Assembly: GCA_016718265.1 (NCBI GenBank)
Contig: JADKDZ010000007.1
Span: forward strand, 62,001-126,000
Length of the DNA: 64,000 nucleotides
DNA from: Uliginosibacterium sp.
Lineage (GTDB): Bacteria > Pseudomonadota > Gammaproteobacteria > Burkholderiales > Rhodocyclaceae
Direction: 5' to 3'
Below, piece by piece: positions 28,681 to 37,379 of the stretch (the stretch's first letter is position 1; every line of letters begins with the position of its first letter). Made by a program: the position numbers and the translations under genes. The notes under the pieces were generated by a model. It saw nothing but the letters and a program-made list of their open reading frames with translations. It was not told where the DNA came from and did not search any database.

Positions 28681-30386
28681 CGCGCCTCACCCAACGCCAA
28701 GCCCCTGCCCCGCTCACCCGCAAGCTCACCGAAGCGGGCCTGCATCCGCTGCTGGCGCGGCTGTATGCGGCGCGTGGCATTACGTCTGCGGCAGAGCTGA
28801 AAACCGATCTGGGCGCGCTGCTTTCGCCCGAAAGCCTGAAAGGCACGAAGGAAGCGGCCGAACTGCTCGCGGACGCCATCGAGGCCGAGGTGCGCATGGT
28901 GATCGTGGCCGATTACGACTGCGACGGCGCCACGGCCTGTGCGGTCGGCCTGCGCGCCTTGCGCGGTATGGGCGCGCGCGATGTGCATTACGTGGTGCCG
29001 GATCGGGTGATCCACGGCTACGGCCTCTCACCCAGCGTGGTGGCCGAAGTCGCCAAGCTTGAAGCCGACATCCTGATCACCGTCGACAACGGCATCGCCA
29101 GCGTTGACGGCGTTGCGGCGGCCCAGGCGCTGGGGATGACCGTGCTGATCACCGACCACCACCTGCCCGGCGAGACCCTGCCGACGGCGGAAGTGATCGT
29201 CAATCCGAACCAGCCCGGCTGCAGCTTCGCCAGCAAGAATCTCGCTGGCGTCGGCGTGATGTTTTACGTCGCGCTGGCGCTGCGCGCCGAATTGCGCCGC
29301 CGCGGCTGGTTCAACGCCGAGAGGCCAGAGCCGAATCTTGGCGCCCTGCTGGATCTGGTGGCGCTGGGAACGGTGGCCGACGTGGTGAAGCTCGATGCCA
29401 ACAACCGCCTGCTGGTGCGCCAGGGGCTGGCGCGGATGCGTGCCGGCAAGGTGCAGGCCGGCATCAAGGCGCTGTTTGGCGCCGCCGGGCGCGAACCGGC
29501 GCGTGCCACCACCTTCGACATGGGCTTTGCGCTGGGCCCGCGCCTGAATGCCGCCGGGCGGCTGGCCGACATGGCGCTTGGCATCGAATGCCTGATCACC
29601 GATGACTACGGCCGCGCCTTCAACATCGCCCAGGATCTCGACAAGCTCAACCGCGAGCGCCGCAGCATCGAAGAAGAAATGCGCGACGCCGCGCTCGCCA
29701 CGCTGGAAGAAACCCATATCGACGAATCGCCCGCGATCGCCTTGTTCGAGCCCGAATGGCACCAGGGCGTGATCGGCATCGTCGCAGGCCGGATCAAGGA
29801 TCGCGCCCACCGCCCGACCATCGCCTTCGCCCGCGCCAACGATCACGATGGGGATGGCGAACTCAAAGGCTCGGGCCGCTCGATTGCCGCGCTGCACCTG
29901 CGCGACGCGCTGGATCTCATCACCAAGCGCCATCCCGATCTCATCCTCAAGTTTGGCGGCCACGCCATGGCGGCGGGTCTGACGATTCGCGAAGCCGACT
30001 TCCCGCGCTTCCGCCAGATCTTTGCGGATACCGTGGCTGAGCTCGTCCCCGCCAAAGACCTGCAGCGCACCCTGGAAACCGACGGCGCGCTCGAAACCGG
30101 CTACATGAGCCTGGAAACCGCCCGCCTGCTGGATGCCGAAATCTGGGGTCAGGGCTTCGCCGCGCCGCTGTTCGAAGACGTATTCCAGGTCGACAAGCAA
30201 CGCCTGCTCAAGGAACGCCACCTCAAGCTCCAGCTCTCCAAGCCCGGCGCGGTCTTCGACGCCATCCAGTTCAACTGCGCCGAAAACGTACCCGGTCAGA
30301 TCCGCGCCGCCTACCGGCTATCGGTGAATGAGTACCAAGGTGTCGCCAGCGTGCAGTTGATGCTGGAATACTTTGAACCCGCCTGA
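28677..30386 (+). CDS. recJ: Single-stranded-DNA-specific exonuclease RecJ
   Basis: 569 aa 5'-3' ssDNA exonuclease of recombination and mismatch repair. The DHH-family metal motifs are in order: VADYDCDGATA (about residue 79), ITVDNGIAS, LITDHHLPGE (about 159) and LVALGTVADVV. The DHHA1 domain is HQGVIGIVAGRIKDR ... GSGRSI ... KFGGHAMAAGLTI, and the OB-like C-terminal domain ends LMLEYFEPA. Overlaps the preceding gene by 4 bp. A decayed copy of its last 69 bp lies about 620 bp downstream. Confidence 0.97.
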   Translation: MTRLTQRQAPAPLTRKLTEAGLHPLLARLYAARGITSAAELKTDLGALLSPESLKGTKEAAELLADAIEAEVRMVIVADYDCDGATACAVGLRALRGMGARDVHYVVPDRVIHGYGLSPSVVAEVAKLEADILITVDNGIASVDGVAAAQALGMTVLITDHHLPGETLPTAEVIVNPNQPGCSFASKNLAGVGVMFYVALALRAELRRRGWFNAERPEPNLGALLDLVALGTVADVVKLDANNRLLVRQGLARMRAGKVQAGIKALFGAAGREPARATTFDMGFALGPRLNAAGRLADMALGIECLITDDYGRAFNIAQDLDKLNRERRSIEEEMRDAALATLEETHIDESPAIALFEPEWHQGVIGIVAGRIKDRAHRPTIAFARANDHDGDGELKGSGRSIAALHLRDALDLITKRHPDLILKFGGHAMAAGLTIREADFPRFRQIFADTVAELVPAKDLQRTLETDGALETGYMSLETARLLDAEIWGQGFAAPLFEDVFQVDKQRLLKERHLKLQLSKPGAVFDAIQFNCAENVPGQIRAAYRLSVNEYQGVASVQLMLEYFEPA

Positions 30387-30437
30387 AGCCCTCCCTCGTT
30401 TGCAGCCTGCCCGCATAGCACCCAAGCCTGGACCCTG

Positions 30438-30917
30438 ATGAATCAAAATCCCTATCAAGCCCCTACCGCTGCACTCGGCGATCCACAGCTTCCGGAGCCC
30501 CCAAAGCCGGCCCAGGTTCAGCTCGCCGTACGGACAATGTGGGTGGTTTTCGTCGTCGGCCTGATCAGTCTTCACCCATGGATACGAGGCGATTGGTGGG
30601 CCATCAAAGCGCCGGATGTTCCCGAGGCTGGGCCCGTGTTCACTGTCATCATGGTCGCTATCCTGCTCTTCTCAAGCGTAACCAGTGCAGTACTGATCTG
30701 GCTGGTCAGCAGGCGCCATGGCTGGGCACGATGGGGCGTACTCGTATGGGTGCTCGTCGGCTGTTGGGGGCTGGTCGCCGATCTGCCCAGCGTGTGGGCT
30801 GAAACGCCCTTGGCATTGATCGTCGACAGTGCGACGGTGCTTCTCGACGCTGCTTGTTGCTACCTGCTCTTCATTGGAGACGGCGCGAAGTGGTTTCGCC
30901 CGACGCCCTCTGCCTGA
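30438..30917 (+). CDS. Small four-helix membrane protein with NPYQAP N-terminus
   Basis: 159 aa. It begins MNQNPYQAPTAALGD, a short motif found at the start of many unrelated small bacterial membrane proteins. Four hydrophobic segments follow (TMWVVFVVGLISL, FTVIMVAILLFSSVTSAVLIWLV, WGVLVWVLVGCWGLV, LIVDSATVLLDAACCYLLFI). No family recognised. It lies between recJ and the recJ 3' relic, so it may have arrived with the rearrangement that produced the relic. Confidence 0.6.
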   Translation: MNQNPYQAPTAALGDPQLPEPPKPAQVQLAVRTMWVVFVVGLISLHPWIRGDWWAIKAPDVPEAGPVFTVIMVAILLFSSVTSAVLIWLVSRRHGWARWGVLVWVLVGCWGLVADLPSVWAETPLALIVDSATVLLDAACCYLLFIGDGAKWFRPTPSA

Positions 30918-30999
30918 ACGTCCAGGGCCGCTGCAGCACGCAATTCGGACGAATGCCAGATGACCCAGATCAAAAGCGGCTTGCAGCTCACGCCGCTCT
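30918..30999. other. Gap before the recJ relic
   Basis: First part of a 328-bp stretch (30918-31245) lacking an intact gene. Only the relic at 31000-31092 and the promoter region of the next gene (31093-31245) could be identified; there is no obvious hairpin or ribosome-binding site except directly before 31246. Confidence 0.4.
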
Positions 31000-31092
31000 G
31001 CCTACCGGCTATCGGTAAGTGCGCCCGAAGGTGTCGCCCGCATGCAACGGAAGCTGGAATATTTCGAGCGAGGCTTGCACACTCATAGCTGA
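31000..31092 (+). pseudogene. Decayed copy of the recJ 3' end
   Basis: 31000-31068 matches 30309-30377 (the recJ C-terminal codons) without gaps at roughly 54 of 69 bases. Translated, AYRLSVSAPEGVARMQRKLEYFE aligns with recJ AYRLSVNEYQGVASVQLMLEYFE, and the relic frame then reads on nine codons to a TGA at 31090-31092. It has no start. It looks like the remnant of a former recJ end, displaced by an insertion or tandem duplication. Confidence 0.75.
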
Positions 31093-31245
31093 CGGCTAGC
31101 CGCCCGAACGGCGGTGCATCCGCGCGGCACAGCTTTTCACCTGATTGTTTGGGCGAGCACAAGCCCGATAGCCGTTTGCTGCATGTACACTGCCGCGCTC
31201 AGGCTTGACGGGCCGCCCTTTTAGCTTTTCAGACGAGGACACTAC

Positions 31246-32454
31246 ATGGAACCCAGCTATCGCGTCGTTTTCCGCGGCGAATTGCGCCCGGGATTCGAAC
31301 TTTCTGCGGTCAAGCAGGCAGCGGAGGTCCGGCTGAAGGCTCCGGCGGCCATGCTGGCGCAGCTGTTTTCCGGACGCCGGGTGATCCTCAAGAAAGGTAT
31401 TTCGCAAGAAATCGGCAACCGCTATCTGGCCGAGCTGGAAAACCTGGGCATGCATGCGCTGCTCGAAGCAGAAGCCACCGAGCCGCCTGCGATCGCCGAA
31501 GAGGCCCCGACGCCCGCGGTGGCTAACCCGGCCGTCTCCCCCGCGAGCGTTGCGGGGAATGACATGAAAGTCAGTCTGGCGCCGTCTCCAACGCCTGACC
31601 CCATGTATTCGCAAGACCTGAGCGCCTACGCGCCACCGACAGAAATAGTCAGCTTCAGTGCGCGCGGCAGCGCGGCCGACGCGACCGTGTTTGTGCATCG
31701 GAATACGCCACTGGATGCCGATTTGTTGAAGCTCGCCGAGGCCGCAGCGTCACCTTCGCTGGTGCTTCCGGCCCGCGCTGCAACGCCCGTCGAGTCGCCG
31801 GCAGCGCACCACATCCCGCCCGCCGAAGCGACGGTGTTCGTCCCCCGCGACACGAAGATGATTCGCCAGCTTCTGGACACCCCGGCTGCAAGCACAGAAC
31901 CCACTGTGTTTGTGCCGAAATCGGAGGGCCCGGACGCAGCGCACCGCGCTTCCGATCTGCCGCCGGCAGAAGCCACCGTCTTCGTACCACGCAGCAAGTC
32001 GACCGCGCCGCGACGCAGCTTTGACTCGGAACGCACGCTGATCGCGAGCGCTGAAACGCTTGCCGAGTATTTTTCGGCGACGAATCCGGTTCAGAGTCCT
32101 GACGAACCCTCCTTGCTCGAAGACAGCGGCGCCACGGCCGCCAAGCCAGATCCCGTCAGCGCACCGAGCAATCGTGGTTCCAACGACCAAACCGTTCTCG
32201 CGGCAGCACTCCCGGCTGCGCCACGTCCACGCTCGAACGACACCACGGTCTATGTGGCCCCTAAACAGGTCGAAAGCCCCGCCGCAACGCCTGCAGCACA
32301 AAGCGTGAAGAAGCCTCGGCCCAAGCCAGCGGTCGAGATGGATGACGATTGGGAAGAAGTACCGGAGAAGAGCGGCAAGGGCCGTGCCGTCGTGCTGGTC
32401 GTGCTGCTGGCCGCTGCGGCCGCAGGCGCGTATTACTACTACTTCATGCAGTAG
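31246..32454 (+). CDS. Membrane-anchored protein with repeated TVFVP motifs
   Basis: 402 aa. Residues 1-75 (MEPSYRVVFRGELRPGFELSAV ... AMLAQLFSGRRVILKKGISQEIGNRYLAELENLGMHALLEA) form a small alpha/beta domain seen at the N-terminus of varied proteobacterial proteins. Residues 76-375 are low-complexity and Pro/Ala-rich, with repeated [DE]-x-T-V-[FY]-V units: DATVFVHR (145), EATVFVPR (194), EPTVFVPK (218), EATVFVPR (242) and DTTVYVAPK (332), plus weaker RTLIAS and DQTVLAA. One transmembrane helix (about 380-400) ends the protein, so the bulk is probably cytoplasmic. Acidic residue, Thr and Val at +3 resemble sites phosphorylated by Hanks-type kinases and read by FHA domains, which is an inference. 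Ends convergently with the hydrogenase protease gene (11-bp overlap). Confidence 0.65.
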   Translation: MEPSYRVVFRGELRPGFELSAVKQAAEVRLKAPAAMLAQLFSGRRVILKKGISQEIGNRYLAELENLGMHALLEAEATEPPAIAEEAPTPAVANPAVSPASVAGNDMKVSLAPSPTPDPMYSQDLSAYAPPTEIVSFSARGSAADATVFVHRNTPLDADLLKLAEAAASPSLVLPARAATPVESPAAHHIPPAEATVFVPRDTKMIRQLLDTPAASTEPTVFVPKSEGPDAAHRASDLPPAEATVFVPRSKSTAPRRSFDSERTLIASAETLAEYFSATNPVQSPDEPSLLEDSGATAAKPDPVSAPSNRGSNDQTVLAAALPAAPRPRSNDTTVYVAPKQVESPAATPAAQSVKKPRPKPAVEMDDDWEEVPEKSGKGRAVVLVVLLAAAAAGAYYYYFMQ

Positions 32455-32878
32455 GCGACAGCGCGGCCGTCACCTGAGCGACGAGCGCGTCGATCCACGC
32501 CGGCTGGATGTCGGATTGCGGCAGCACCACGTCCAGGACCAGCACCTGTAGCCGATCTTCAGGCATGCCCAGTGCAGCGGCAAGCTGGACGGCCTCTACG
32601 AGCCCTACCCCGTGGGAAGACAAGCGCAGAGCGGCTCCTGGAAGGTCTGCCATTTTCAGCCAATGAATCGCGCCCGCCGGGCCGTCACCGAGCAATGCAT
32701 CGATGACAAGGGCGCGAGAACACGCCAACAGCAAAGGCGTCAGCTCGCTTGGGGTGCGACAGGCGCGCAGCGCGACCGCCTCGGGCAGGCCACGCTCGCC
32801 CAGCGCATCGATCACCGCCCATCCCAGCCGATCCGCCCCGTGGGGCGAACCGATCCCGGCCACCAGCACTCCGCCCAC
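32444..32878 (-). CDS. [NiFe] hydrogenase maturation endopeptidase
   Basis: 144 aa protease that clips the C-terminal tail of the large subunit after nickel insertion. The N-terminus VLVAGIGSPHGADRLGWAVIDAL is the HybD/HoxW-type metal-sensing segment (Asp in GAD), and VIDALLGDGPAGAIHWL carries the second acidic ligand. LSSHGVGLVEAVQLAAALG supplies the conserved His. Start GTG at 32878, 10 bp after the large-subunit stop, so it is the last gene of the hydrogenase operon. Specific to this hydrogenase by position. Confidence 0.9.
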   Translation of the reverse strand: MGGVLVAGIGSPHGADRLGWAVIDALGERGLPEAVALRACRTPSELTPLLLACSRALVIDALLGDGPAGAIHWLKMADLPGAALRLSSHGVGLVEAVQLAAALGMPEDRLQVLVLDVVLPQSDIQPAWIDALVAQVTAALSPTA

Positions 32879-32888
32879 GCGACGCCCC

Positions 32889-34205
32889 TTACTCCCGGTG
32901 CACTGTGAGCTTCAGAAAGTGGGTGGAGCAGGACAGACAGGGGTCGTAATTGCGAATCACCTTCTCGCACAGCTCGCAGAGTTCTTCGTCTGAGTGGTCG
33001 AGGCCGAAGTGCTCCATCGCGGAGTTCAGGTTCTGCTCCAGGCGCGCCTGATTCTGCGAGGTGGGCGGAATCATCGCCGCGCTGAGCACCTCGCCGCGTT
33101 CGTTCAGCTCGAAGCGGTGGTAGATCATGCCGCGCGGGGCCTCGGTGCAATGATGGCCGACACCCGCGCGCGGCGTGAATTCGGTCCACGGGCGTGAAGG
33201 CAGCCGGTAGGCCTGCAGGATGTTGAGGCTGTCGACCACCGCAAGGTAGCACTCCAGCGCCCGGGCGGCGATGTTCTGGAACATGTCGCGGCTGGGAAAT
33301 TTCAGCCCGAGTTCGTGGGACAAGTCCTGAACTTCTTCCGGCAACTGGGAGAAATTCAGATTCATGCGGGCAAGCGGCCCGAGAAAGTAGCTGCTGCCAT
33401 CAAGCATCGAGTAATGCGCGGTGGAGTGGGCAACCTGATGCTCACGGAAGCGCTCGGGGTATTCCGCAAACGCGATGTTCAGGCCTCGGTCGGACACCAG
33501 CCGCCCTTCATTGATCGCATACTCGTGCGGGTGCTGAATGGCGATGCTGACGAAATCCTGCTCATCGACCGGGCACGGCAGGCCAGCAGCCCAGGCGACA
33601 AACTCGCGCGCGGTATCACGCGCAGCCAGCAGCTTGTCGACGAGGTCAGCCACCTCATGCTTGGTTGGCGCGCGGTGAAAGCCCCCCACGCGCAGCCCGA
33701 TCGGATGCACCGAGCGACCGCCCAGCATGCGCAGCAGATCGTTACCCAAGGCCTGGAGGTGCATGCCGCGCTTGACATCGTCGCCATGGCGCCTGGCCAT
33801 TTCGATGGCATCGGTGAAGCCGAGAAAGTCGGGCGCGGCAAACAGGTTGATATGCAGGGCGTGGCTTTGCAGCCATTCGCCGTAGTACACGATGCGCCGC
33901 ATCGCGTGCACCCAGGGGTCTTCGACCATGCCGAACACATGCTCCATCGCCCGGATCGAGGTCATCTGGTAGGCGATCGGGCACACGCCGCACACGCGCG
34001 CGGCCACGTGTGGCACCTCGGAGAAGTCCTTGCCTTCGAGGAATTTCTCGAATAGCCGCGGTGGCTCGAAGATCTTGAGAAACAGGCTCTCCACCTTGCC
34101 ATTCCGCGCGGTGAATTCCAGCGCCCCTTCCCCTTCGACACGGGTCAGCAGGGGCACGTCGATGCGGATTTCGCGGTTTGGATCACGGTCAGCAGCGGAC
34201 GTCAT
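32889..34205 (-). CDS. hyhL: Group 3b-type [NiFe] hydrogenase large subunit (alpha)
   Basis: 438 aa. It carries the NiFe(CN)2CO active site. The N-terminal ligand motif is RVCGVCPIAYQ and the C-terminal motif is DPCLSCSTH, the first Cys of each pair being terminal and the second bridging. After the final His there is a nine-residue tail, FLKLTVHRE, which the protease encoded next would remove. The four-gene beta-gamma-small-large order is that of the cytoplasmic NAD(P)-linked group 3b hydrogenases (HydA/HyhL in Thermococcales). Gap to the small subunit 3 bp. Confidence 0.95.
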   Translation of the reverse strand: MTSAADRDPNREIRIDVPLLTRVEGEGALEFTARNGKVESLFLKIFEPPRLFEKFLEGKDFSEVPHVAARVCGVCPIAYQMTSIRAMEHVFGMVEDPWVHAMRRIVYYGEWLQSHALHINLFAAPDFLGFTDAIEMARRHGDDVKRGMHLQALGNDLLRMLGGRSVHPIGLRVGGFHRAPTKHEVADLVDKLLAARDTAREFVAWAAGLPCPVDEQDFVSIAIQHPHEYAINEGRLVSDRGLNIAFAEYPERFREHQVAHSTAHYSMLDGSSYFLGPLARMNLNFSQLPEEVQDLSHELGLKFPSRDMFQNIAARALECYLAVVDSLNILQAYRLPSRPWTEFTPRAGVGHHCTEAPRGMIYHRFELNERGEVLSAAMIPPTSQNQARLEQNLNSAMEHFGLDHSDEELCELCEKVIRNYDPCLSCSTHFLKLTVHRE

Positions 34206-34208
34206 GGC

Positions 34209-35018
34209 TCACTCCTCCATCCAGGCACTGCCTGAGAAAAGCTGGGTCGCCTCGCTGAACGCGGGGGCGGCGTTATTCACCGAGGCAAACTTGCGCGCCA
34301 CCTGCTCAGCGCTCAGGCCCAAGCCCATCAGGCGCACGCCAAAACTCGCCGCGTTGATGCTTTCGGCCGGCCCGTAACAGGTGTAGCAAGGCGCACCGAA
34401 AGTGGGGCACAAAGCACCGCAACCGGTACGCGTGACCGGCCCCATGCACGGCGAACCCTGGGTAATCATGATGCAGTTGTTGCCGCGACGCTTGCACTCC
34501 TGGCAAACCTTCTCGCGTGAAATCACGGGTGGCACGCCAAAGAGCAGGGAACGAATCGCCGCCAGCATTTGCCGCACGCTGACCGGGCAGCCCCAGAGTT
34601 CAAAGTCGACCTTGACGTGGTTGGCGATGGCGGCCGAGGTCGACAGTGACTCGATGTACTCCGGCTTGGCATACACCGAACGCATCCACTCGGCCGTATC
34701 CGCATTGTTACGCAGCGCCTGAATGCCGCCCGAGGTGGCACAGGCTCCCATGGTCAGCAGGTAATGGCTATTGGCGCGGATTTTCTTCAGACGTTCGACA
34801 TCGTGCGGGGTGGTGATCGAACCTTCGATGAAAGCGATGTCGACCTGCTCATCTTCTGGTGCGACATGACCCACCTCGACCATGTGCACGATGTCGACCA
34901 GCTTGGTCAGCTCGATGAGATCGGTACCCATGTTCACAAAAGCGAGCTGGCAGCCAGAGCAGGACGCAAACTTGTGGATCGCCACCCGTGGTTTGGGAGA
35001 CTGCGTTGCGGTGTTCAT
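34209..35018 (-). CDS. hyhS: Group 3b-type [NiFe] hydrogenase small subunit (delta)
   Basis: 269 aa electron-transfer subunit holding the FeS chain next to the active site. Cys ligands: FASCSGCQLAF (proximal cluster), GACATSGG, CQECKRRGNNC, SPCMGPVTRTGCGALCPTFGAPCYTCYG. There is no twin-arginine signal peptide, consistent with a cytoplasmic enzyme. Starts one base after the gamma subunit stop. Confidence 0.95.
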   Translation of the reverse strand: MNTATQSPKPRVAIHKFASCSGCQLAFVNMGTDLIELTKLVDIVHMVEVGHVAPEDEQVDIAFIEGSITTPHDVERLKKIRANSHYLLTMGACATSGGIQALRNNADTAEWMRSVYAKPEYIESLSTSAAIANHVKVDFELWGCPVSVRQMLAAIRSLLFGVPPVISREKVCQECKRRGNNCIMITQGSPCMGPVTRTGCGALCPTFGAPCYTCYGPAESINAASFGVRLMGLGLSAEQVARKFASVNNAAPAFSEATQLFSGSAWMEE

Positions 35019-35019
35019 C

Positions 35020-35856
35020 TCAAAACTCCTTCACGCTCATGAACGGCGCCACGGCGGGCCAGGCGAACACCGGGCCATCCTTGCAGACAAACTTGCCGCC
35101 AAACTGGCAATGACCGCAATGCCCGACCGCGCACTGCATGTTGCGCTCCAATGAAACGAAGACCGATTCTCCCGGCACACCGAGCTCGACCAGCGTGCTG
35201 GCCGTATCACGCATCATGGCATCCGGCCCGCACATCATGACCACACAGTTGTCTTTGGCATAGTCAGCCTTGTCGAGCAGCACGCCGACACGGCCCAGCT
35301 CCCAATGCGGCCAGCGCGTCTTGTCGCGCGAAGCGGTGAGCAGCACCTGGGTATCGGGCAAGGCACGCCAGGCCTCGTACTGGGGCTCCCACAAGCTCTC
35401 GTGGCGATGCCGCACAGACTGCATGATCACCAGCCGGCCAAACTCGGCACGATGCGCCACCACGTAACGAATCGACGACATGACCGGCGCACAGCCCAGG
35501 CCCGCCGTGACGAAGACGATGTCTTTGCCGCGCGCATGATCCAGCGGCCAGCTGCTGCCAAACGGGCCGCGCACACCAATGTGGCTGCCGGCGGGCAGTG
35601 CCATCATGGCTTTGGTGACCCGCCCCACCGCACGGATGGTGTGCCACAGGTTCGAGCCGTCGCCAGACATGACCGAAATCGCCACCTCGCCGACGCCATA
35701 GAGGTAGAGCATGTTGAACTGGCCGTGGCGAAAACTGTAGTGCTGAGCGACGTCGGGGTCAGTAAACCGCAACTTCCAGGTAAAGGTGTCGGGCGTTTCC
35801 TGCACGCGCTCAAGTATCTCGGCCTCGTGCGGCAGATAGCAGTTCTGCGTTTTCAT
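35020..35856 (-). CDS. hyhG: Hydrogenase FAD/NAD(P)-binding subunit (gamma)
   Basis: 278 aa. A ferredoxin-NADP reductase-type module: FAD-binding barrel (SFRHGQFNMLYLYGVGEVAISV), NAD(P)-binding half (VFVTAGLGCAPVMSSIRYV, CVVMMCGPDAMMRDT) and a C-terminal 2Fe-2S site (CAVGHCGHCQFGGKFVCKDGPVF). It passes electrons between NAD(P)H and the FeS chain. The ATG at 35856 has GGAGG upstream and overlaps the beta subunit stop (ATGA). The open frame upstream of it is only the beta gene read in another frame. Confidence 0.93.
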   Translation of the reverse strand: MKTQNCYLPHEAEILERVQETPDTFTWKLRFTDPDVAQHYSFRHGQFNMLYLYGVGEVAISVMSGDGSNLWHTIRAVGRVTKAMMALPAGSHIGVRGPFGSSWPLDHARGKDIVFVTAGLGCAPVMSSIRYVVAHRAEFGRLVIMQSVRHRHESLWEPQYEAWRALPDTQVLLTASRDKTRWPHWELGRVGVLLDKADYAKDNCVVMMCGPDAMMRDTASTLVELGVPGESVFVSLERNMQCAVGHCGHCQFGGKFVCKDGPVFAWPAVAPFMSVKEF

Positions 35857-36968
35857 CGTGCCCCCTCCTCGTCTGCCAGCAGGCGATTGGCTTCGAGCGC
35901 GAAATCGATCCCGGCCGGACACCAGGTGGTACACCGCCCGCAGCCCGTGCAACCCGTGCGCCCGTATTGTTCGACCCAGGTGGCGAGCTTGTGGGTCATC
36001 CACTGCCGGTAGCGGGCCCGCGTGTGCTCGCGCACCACCTCGCCAACAAGGTAGCTGTGGTCTTCGCTGAAGCAGGAATCCGCATCCCGCCAATGCTCGG
36101 TCGTCTTGCCGTTGAGCGCCGGGTTATCGAACTCGCGGTGGCAGAAGCAGCTGGGGCAGACCGCCGTACAGTTGCCGCAAGCGAGGCAACGTTCGGCAAT
36201 ATCGTCCCAGATCGGGCTTTCGAGGTTCTGCATCAGGCGTGGTAGCAGATGCTCGTCAGGCAAGCGGCGCGTTTGCGCAGTACGACACGCTTCCCCTTGC
36301 GCGCAGGCAAGGGCGATCTGCTCGGTCGTGGCCGCCGTGGTCGGGAAATCGGTCATCAGCATCGCCCCGCGCGATGAGCCAACGCGCACGATGAAACCCT
36401 CGTCCAGCTCATCGAGCAGAATGTCGTAGCCGCCCGAGACCTCGGGGCCATCGCCGGTTGAGGCGCAGAAGCAAGTTGATGCGGCATGACTGCAATTGAC
36501 CGCCACCAGCAGCAGTTTCTCGCGCCGGGCGCGGTAGTATGTGTCGACGTACTTGCCGCGCAGAAAATGCGCATCCTGCAGCGCCAGCGCGGCCAGATCG
36601 CAGGCCCGCGCGCCGATGATGGCGGTTTTCTCGGCTTGCCCATGGGTCGGCTCGAAATGCAGACGCCCTTCCTTGCGGACCACGCTCCAGAGCCGCTCGC
36701 GCGGCACGAACACATAGGGTTTGATGGCGCTCGCGGTGTTCGCCCAGGCGAAATAGCGTTTGCTGCCGTTGGGCACCAGGCGGTATCGCCCGGGAGATTG
36801 CTCGTCACTGAGGCCTTGCGGCAGATCTTCGGCCCCGGCGATCTCGCAATACACCAAGCCCCCCTGCCCGGGCTCGACACGAGGACCGATGACGCGATAG
36901 CCCGCCTCTTTGATGGCAGCGATCAGGGTGGCCAGCTTCTCGCGGGGGAAATATCGCATCTCGTTCAT
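35853..36968 (-). CDS. hyhB: Hydrogenase 4Fe-4S dicluster subunit (beta)
   Basis: 371 aa. Two ferredoxin-like clusters are encoded at CLACGNCTAVCPSCFC and CTGCGRCTTWCPAGID. The N-terminal part (IIGARACDLAALALQDAHFL; VAVNCSHAASTCFCASTGDGPEV) is the sulfite reductase A/HydB-type domain. First gene of the hydrogenase operon, ATG at 36968 after CTGGAG. The operon is divergent from hypC, so both units share the 177-bp region in between. Confidence 0.93.
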   Translation of the reverse strand: MNEMRYFPREKLATLIAAIKEAGYRVIGPRVEPGQGGLVYCEIAGAEDLPQGLSDEQSPGRYRLVPNGSKRYFAWANTASAIKPYVFVPRERLWSVVRKEGRLHFEPTHGQAEKTAIIGARACDLAALALQDAHFLRGKYVDTYYRARREKLLLVAVNCSHAASTCFCASTGDGPEVSGGYDILLDELDEGFIVRVGSSRGAMLMTDFPTTAATTEQIALACAQGEACRTAQTRRLPDEHLLPRLMQNLESPIWDDIAERCLACGNCTAVCPSCFCHREFDNPALNGKTTEHWRDADSCFSEDHSYLVGEVVREHTRARYRQWMTHKLATWVEQYGRTGCTGCGRCTTWCPAGIDFALEANRLLADEEGAR

Positions 36969-37145
36969 GATCCGGGCTCCAGTTCAGGATTGGCCAGCCA
37001 CCACACTATTTTTCAAACATGCACCATCCAAAGCCTAGTCAGCACTGCGTGAAATTCAATCGATCCTATAATCTTGTAACCCGGCGCAGCCGAAACGTGC
37101 CCATCCGGCCTGATCGCGGCGAACCAATCCTTACAGGTGGCTTCC
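36969..37145. promoter_or_regulatory. Divergent hydrogenase / hyp promoter region
   Basis: 177 bp between hyhB (leftward) and hypC (rightward). A perfect TATAAT (37067-37072) points toward hypC but has no recognisable -35, suggesting an activator. I did not find a convincing FNR palindrome or sigma-54 -24/-12 element for either side. AGGTGG before 37146 is the hypC ribosome-binding site. Confidence 0.45.
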
Positions 37146-37379
37146 ATGTGTCTCTCTGTGCCCATGCAGATTCTCAGCCGCGAGGGGGATCGTGCCATCG
37201 CCGAAACCCTTGGGGTACGTCGTGAAATCGGGCTCGCCCTGCTGAGCGAACCCTATCCGGAGCCGGGCGACTATGTCGTCGTGCACGTGGGCTACGCCAT
37301 CGAGCGCATTGACCCTGAAATCGCGGAAGAATCCCTGGCACTCTGGCAGGCCATGCAGGAGCTCAGCAGCCATGCATGA
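37146..37379 (+). CDS. hypC: Hydrogenase maturation chaperone HypC
   Basis: 77 aa. Starts MCLSVPMQIL with the Cys2 that carries the Fe(CN)2CO unit between HypD and the large subunit. An OB-fold core (VGYAIERIDPEIAEES) follows. ATG at 37146 is chosen over an earlier frame opening because the mature protein must begin Met-Cys. First gene of the hyp operon; its end overlaps hypA by 8 bp. Confidence 0.96.
   Translation: MCLSVPMQILSREGDRAIAETLGVRREIGLALLSEPYPEPGDYVVVHVGYAIERIDPEIAEESLALWQAMQELSSHA

Noticed and set aside
36969..37145. FNR or sigma-54 sites for the hydrogenase promoters
   Set aside because: Candidates (TTGAATTTCA; TGGCTGG) deviate too much from TTGAT-N4-ATCAA and from TGGCACG-N4-TTGC.
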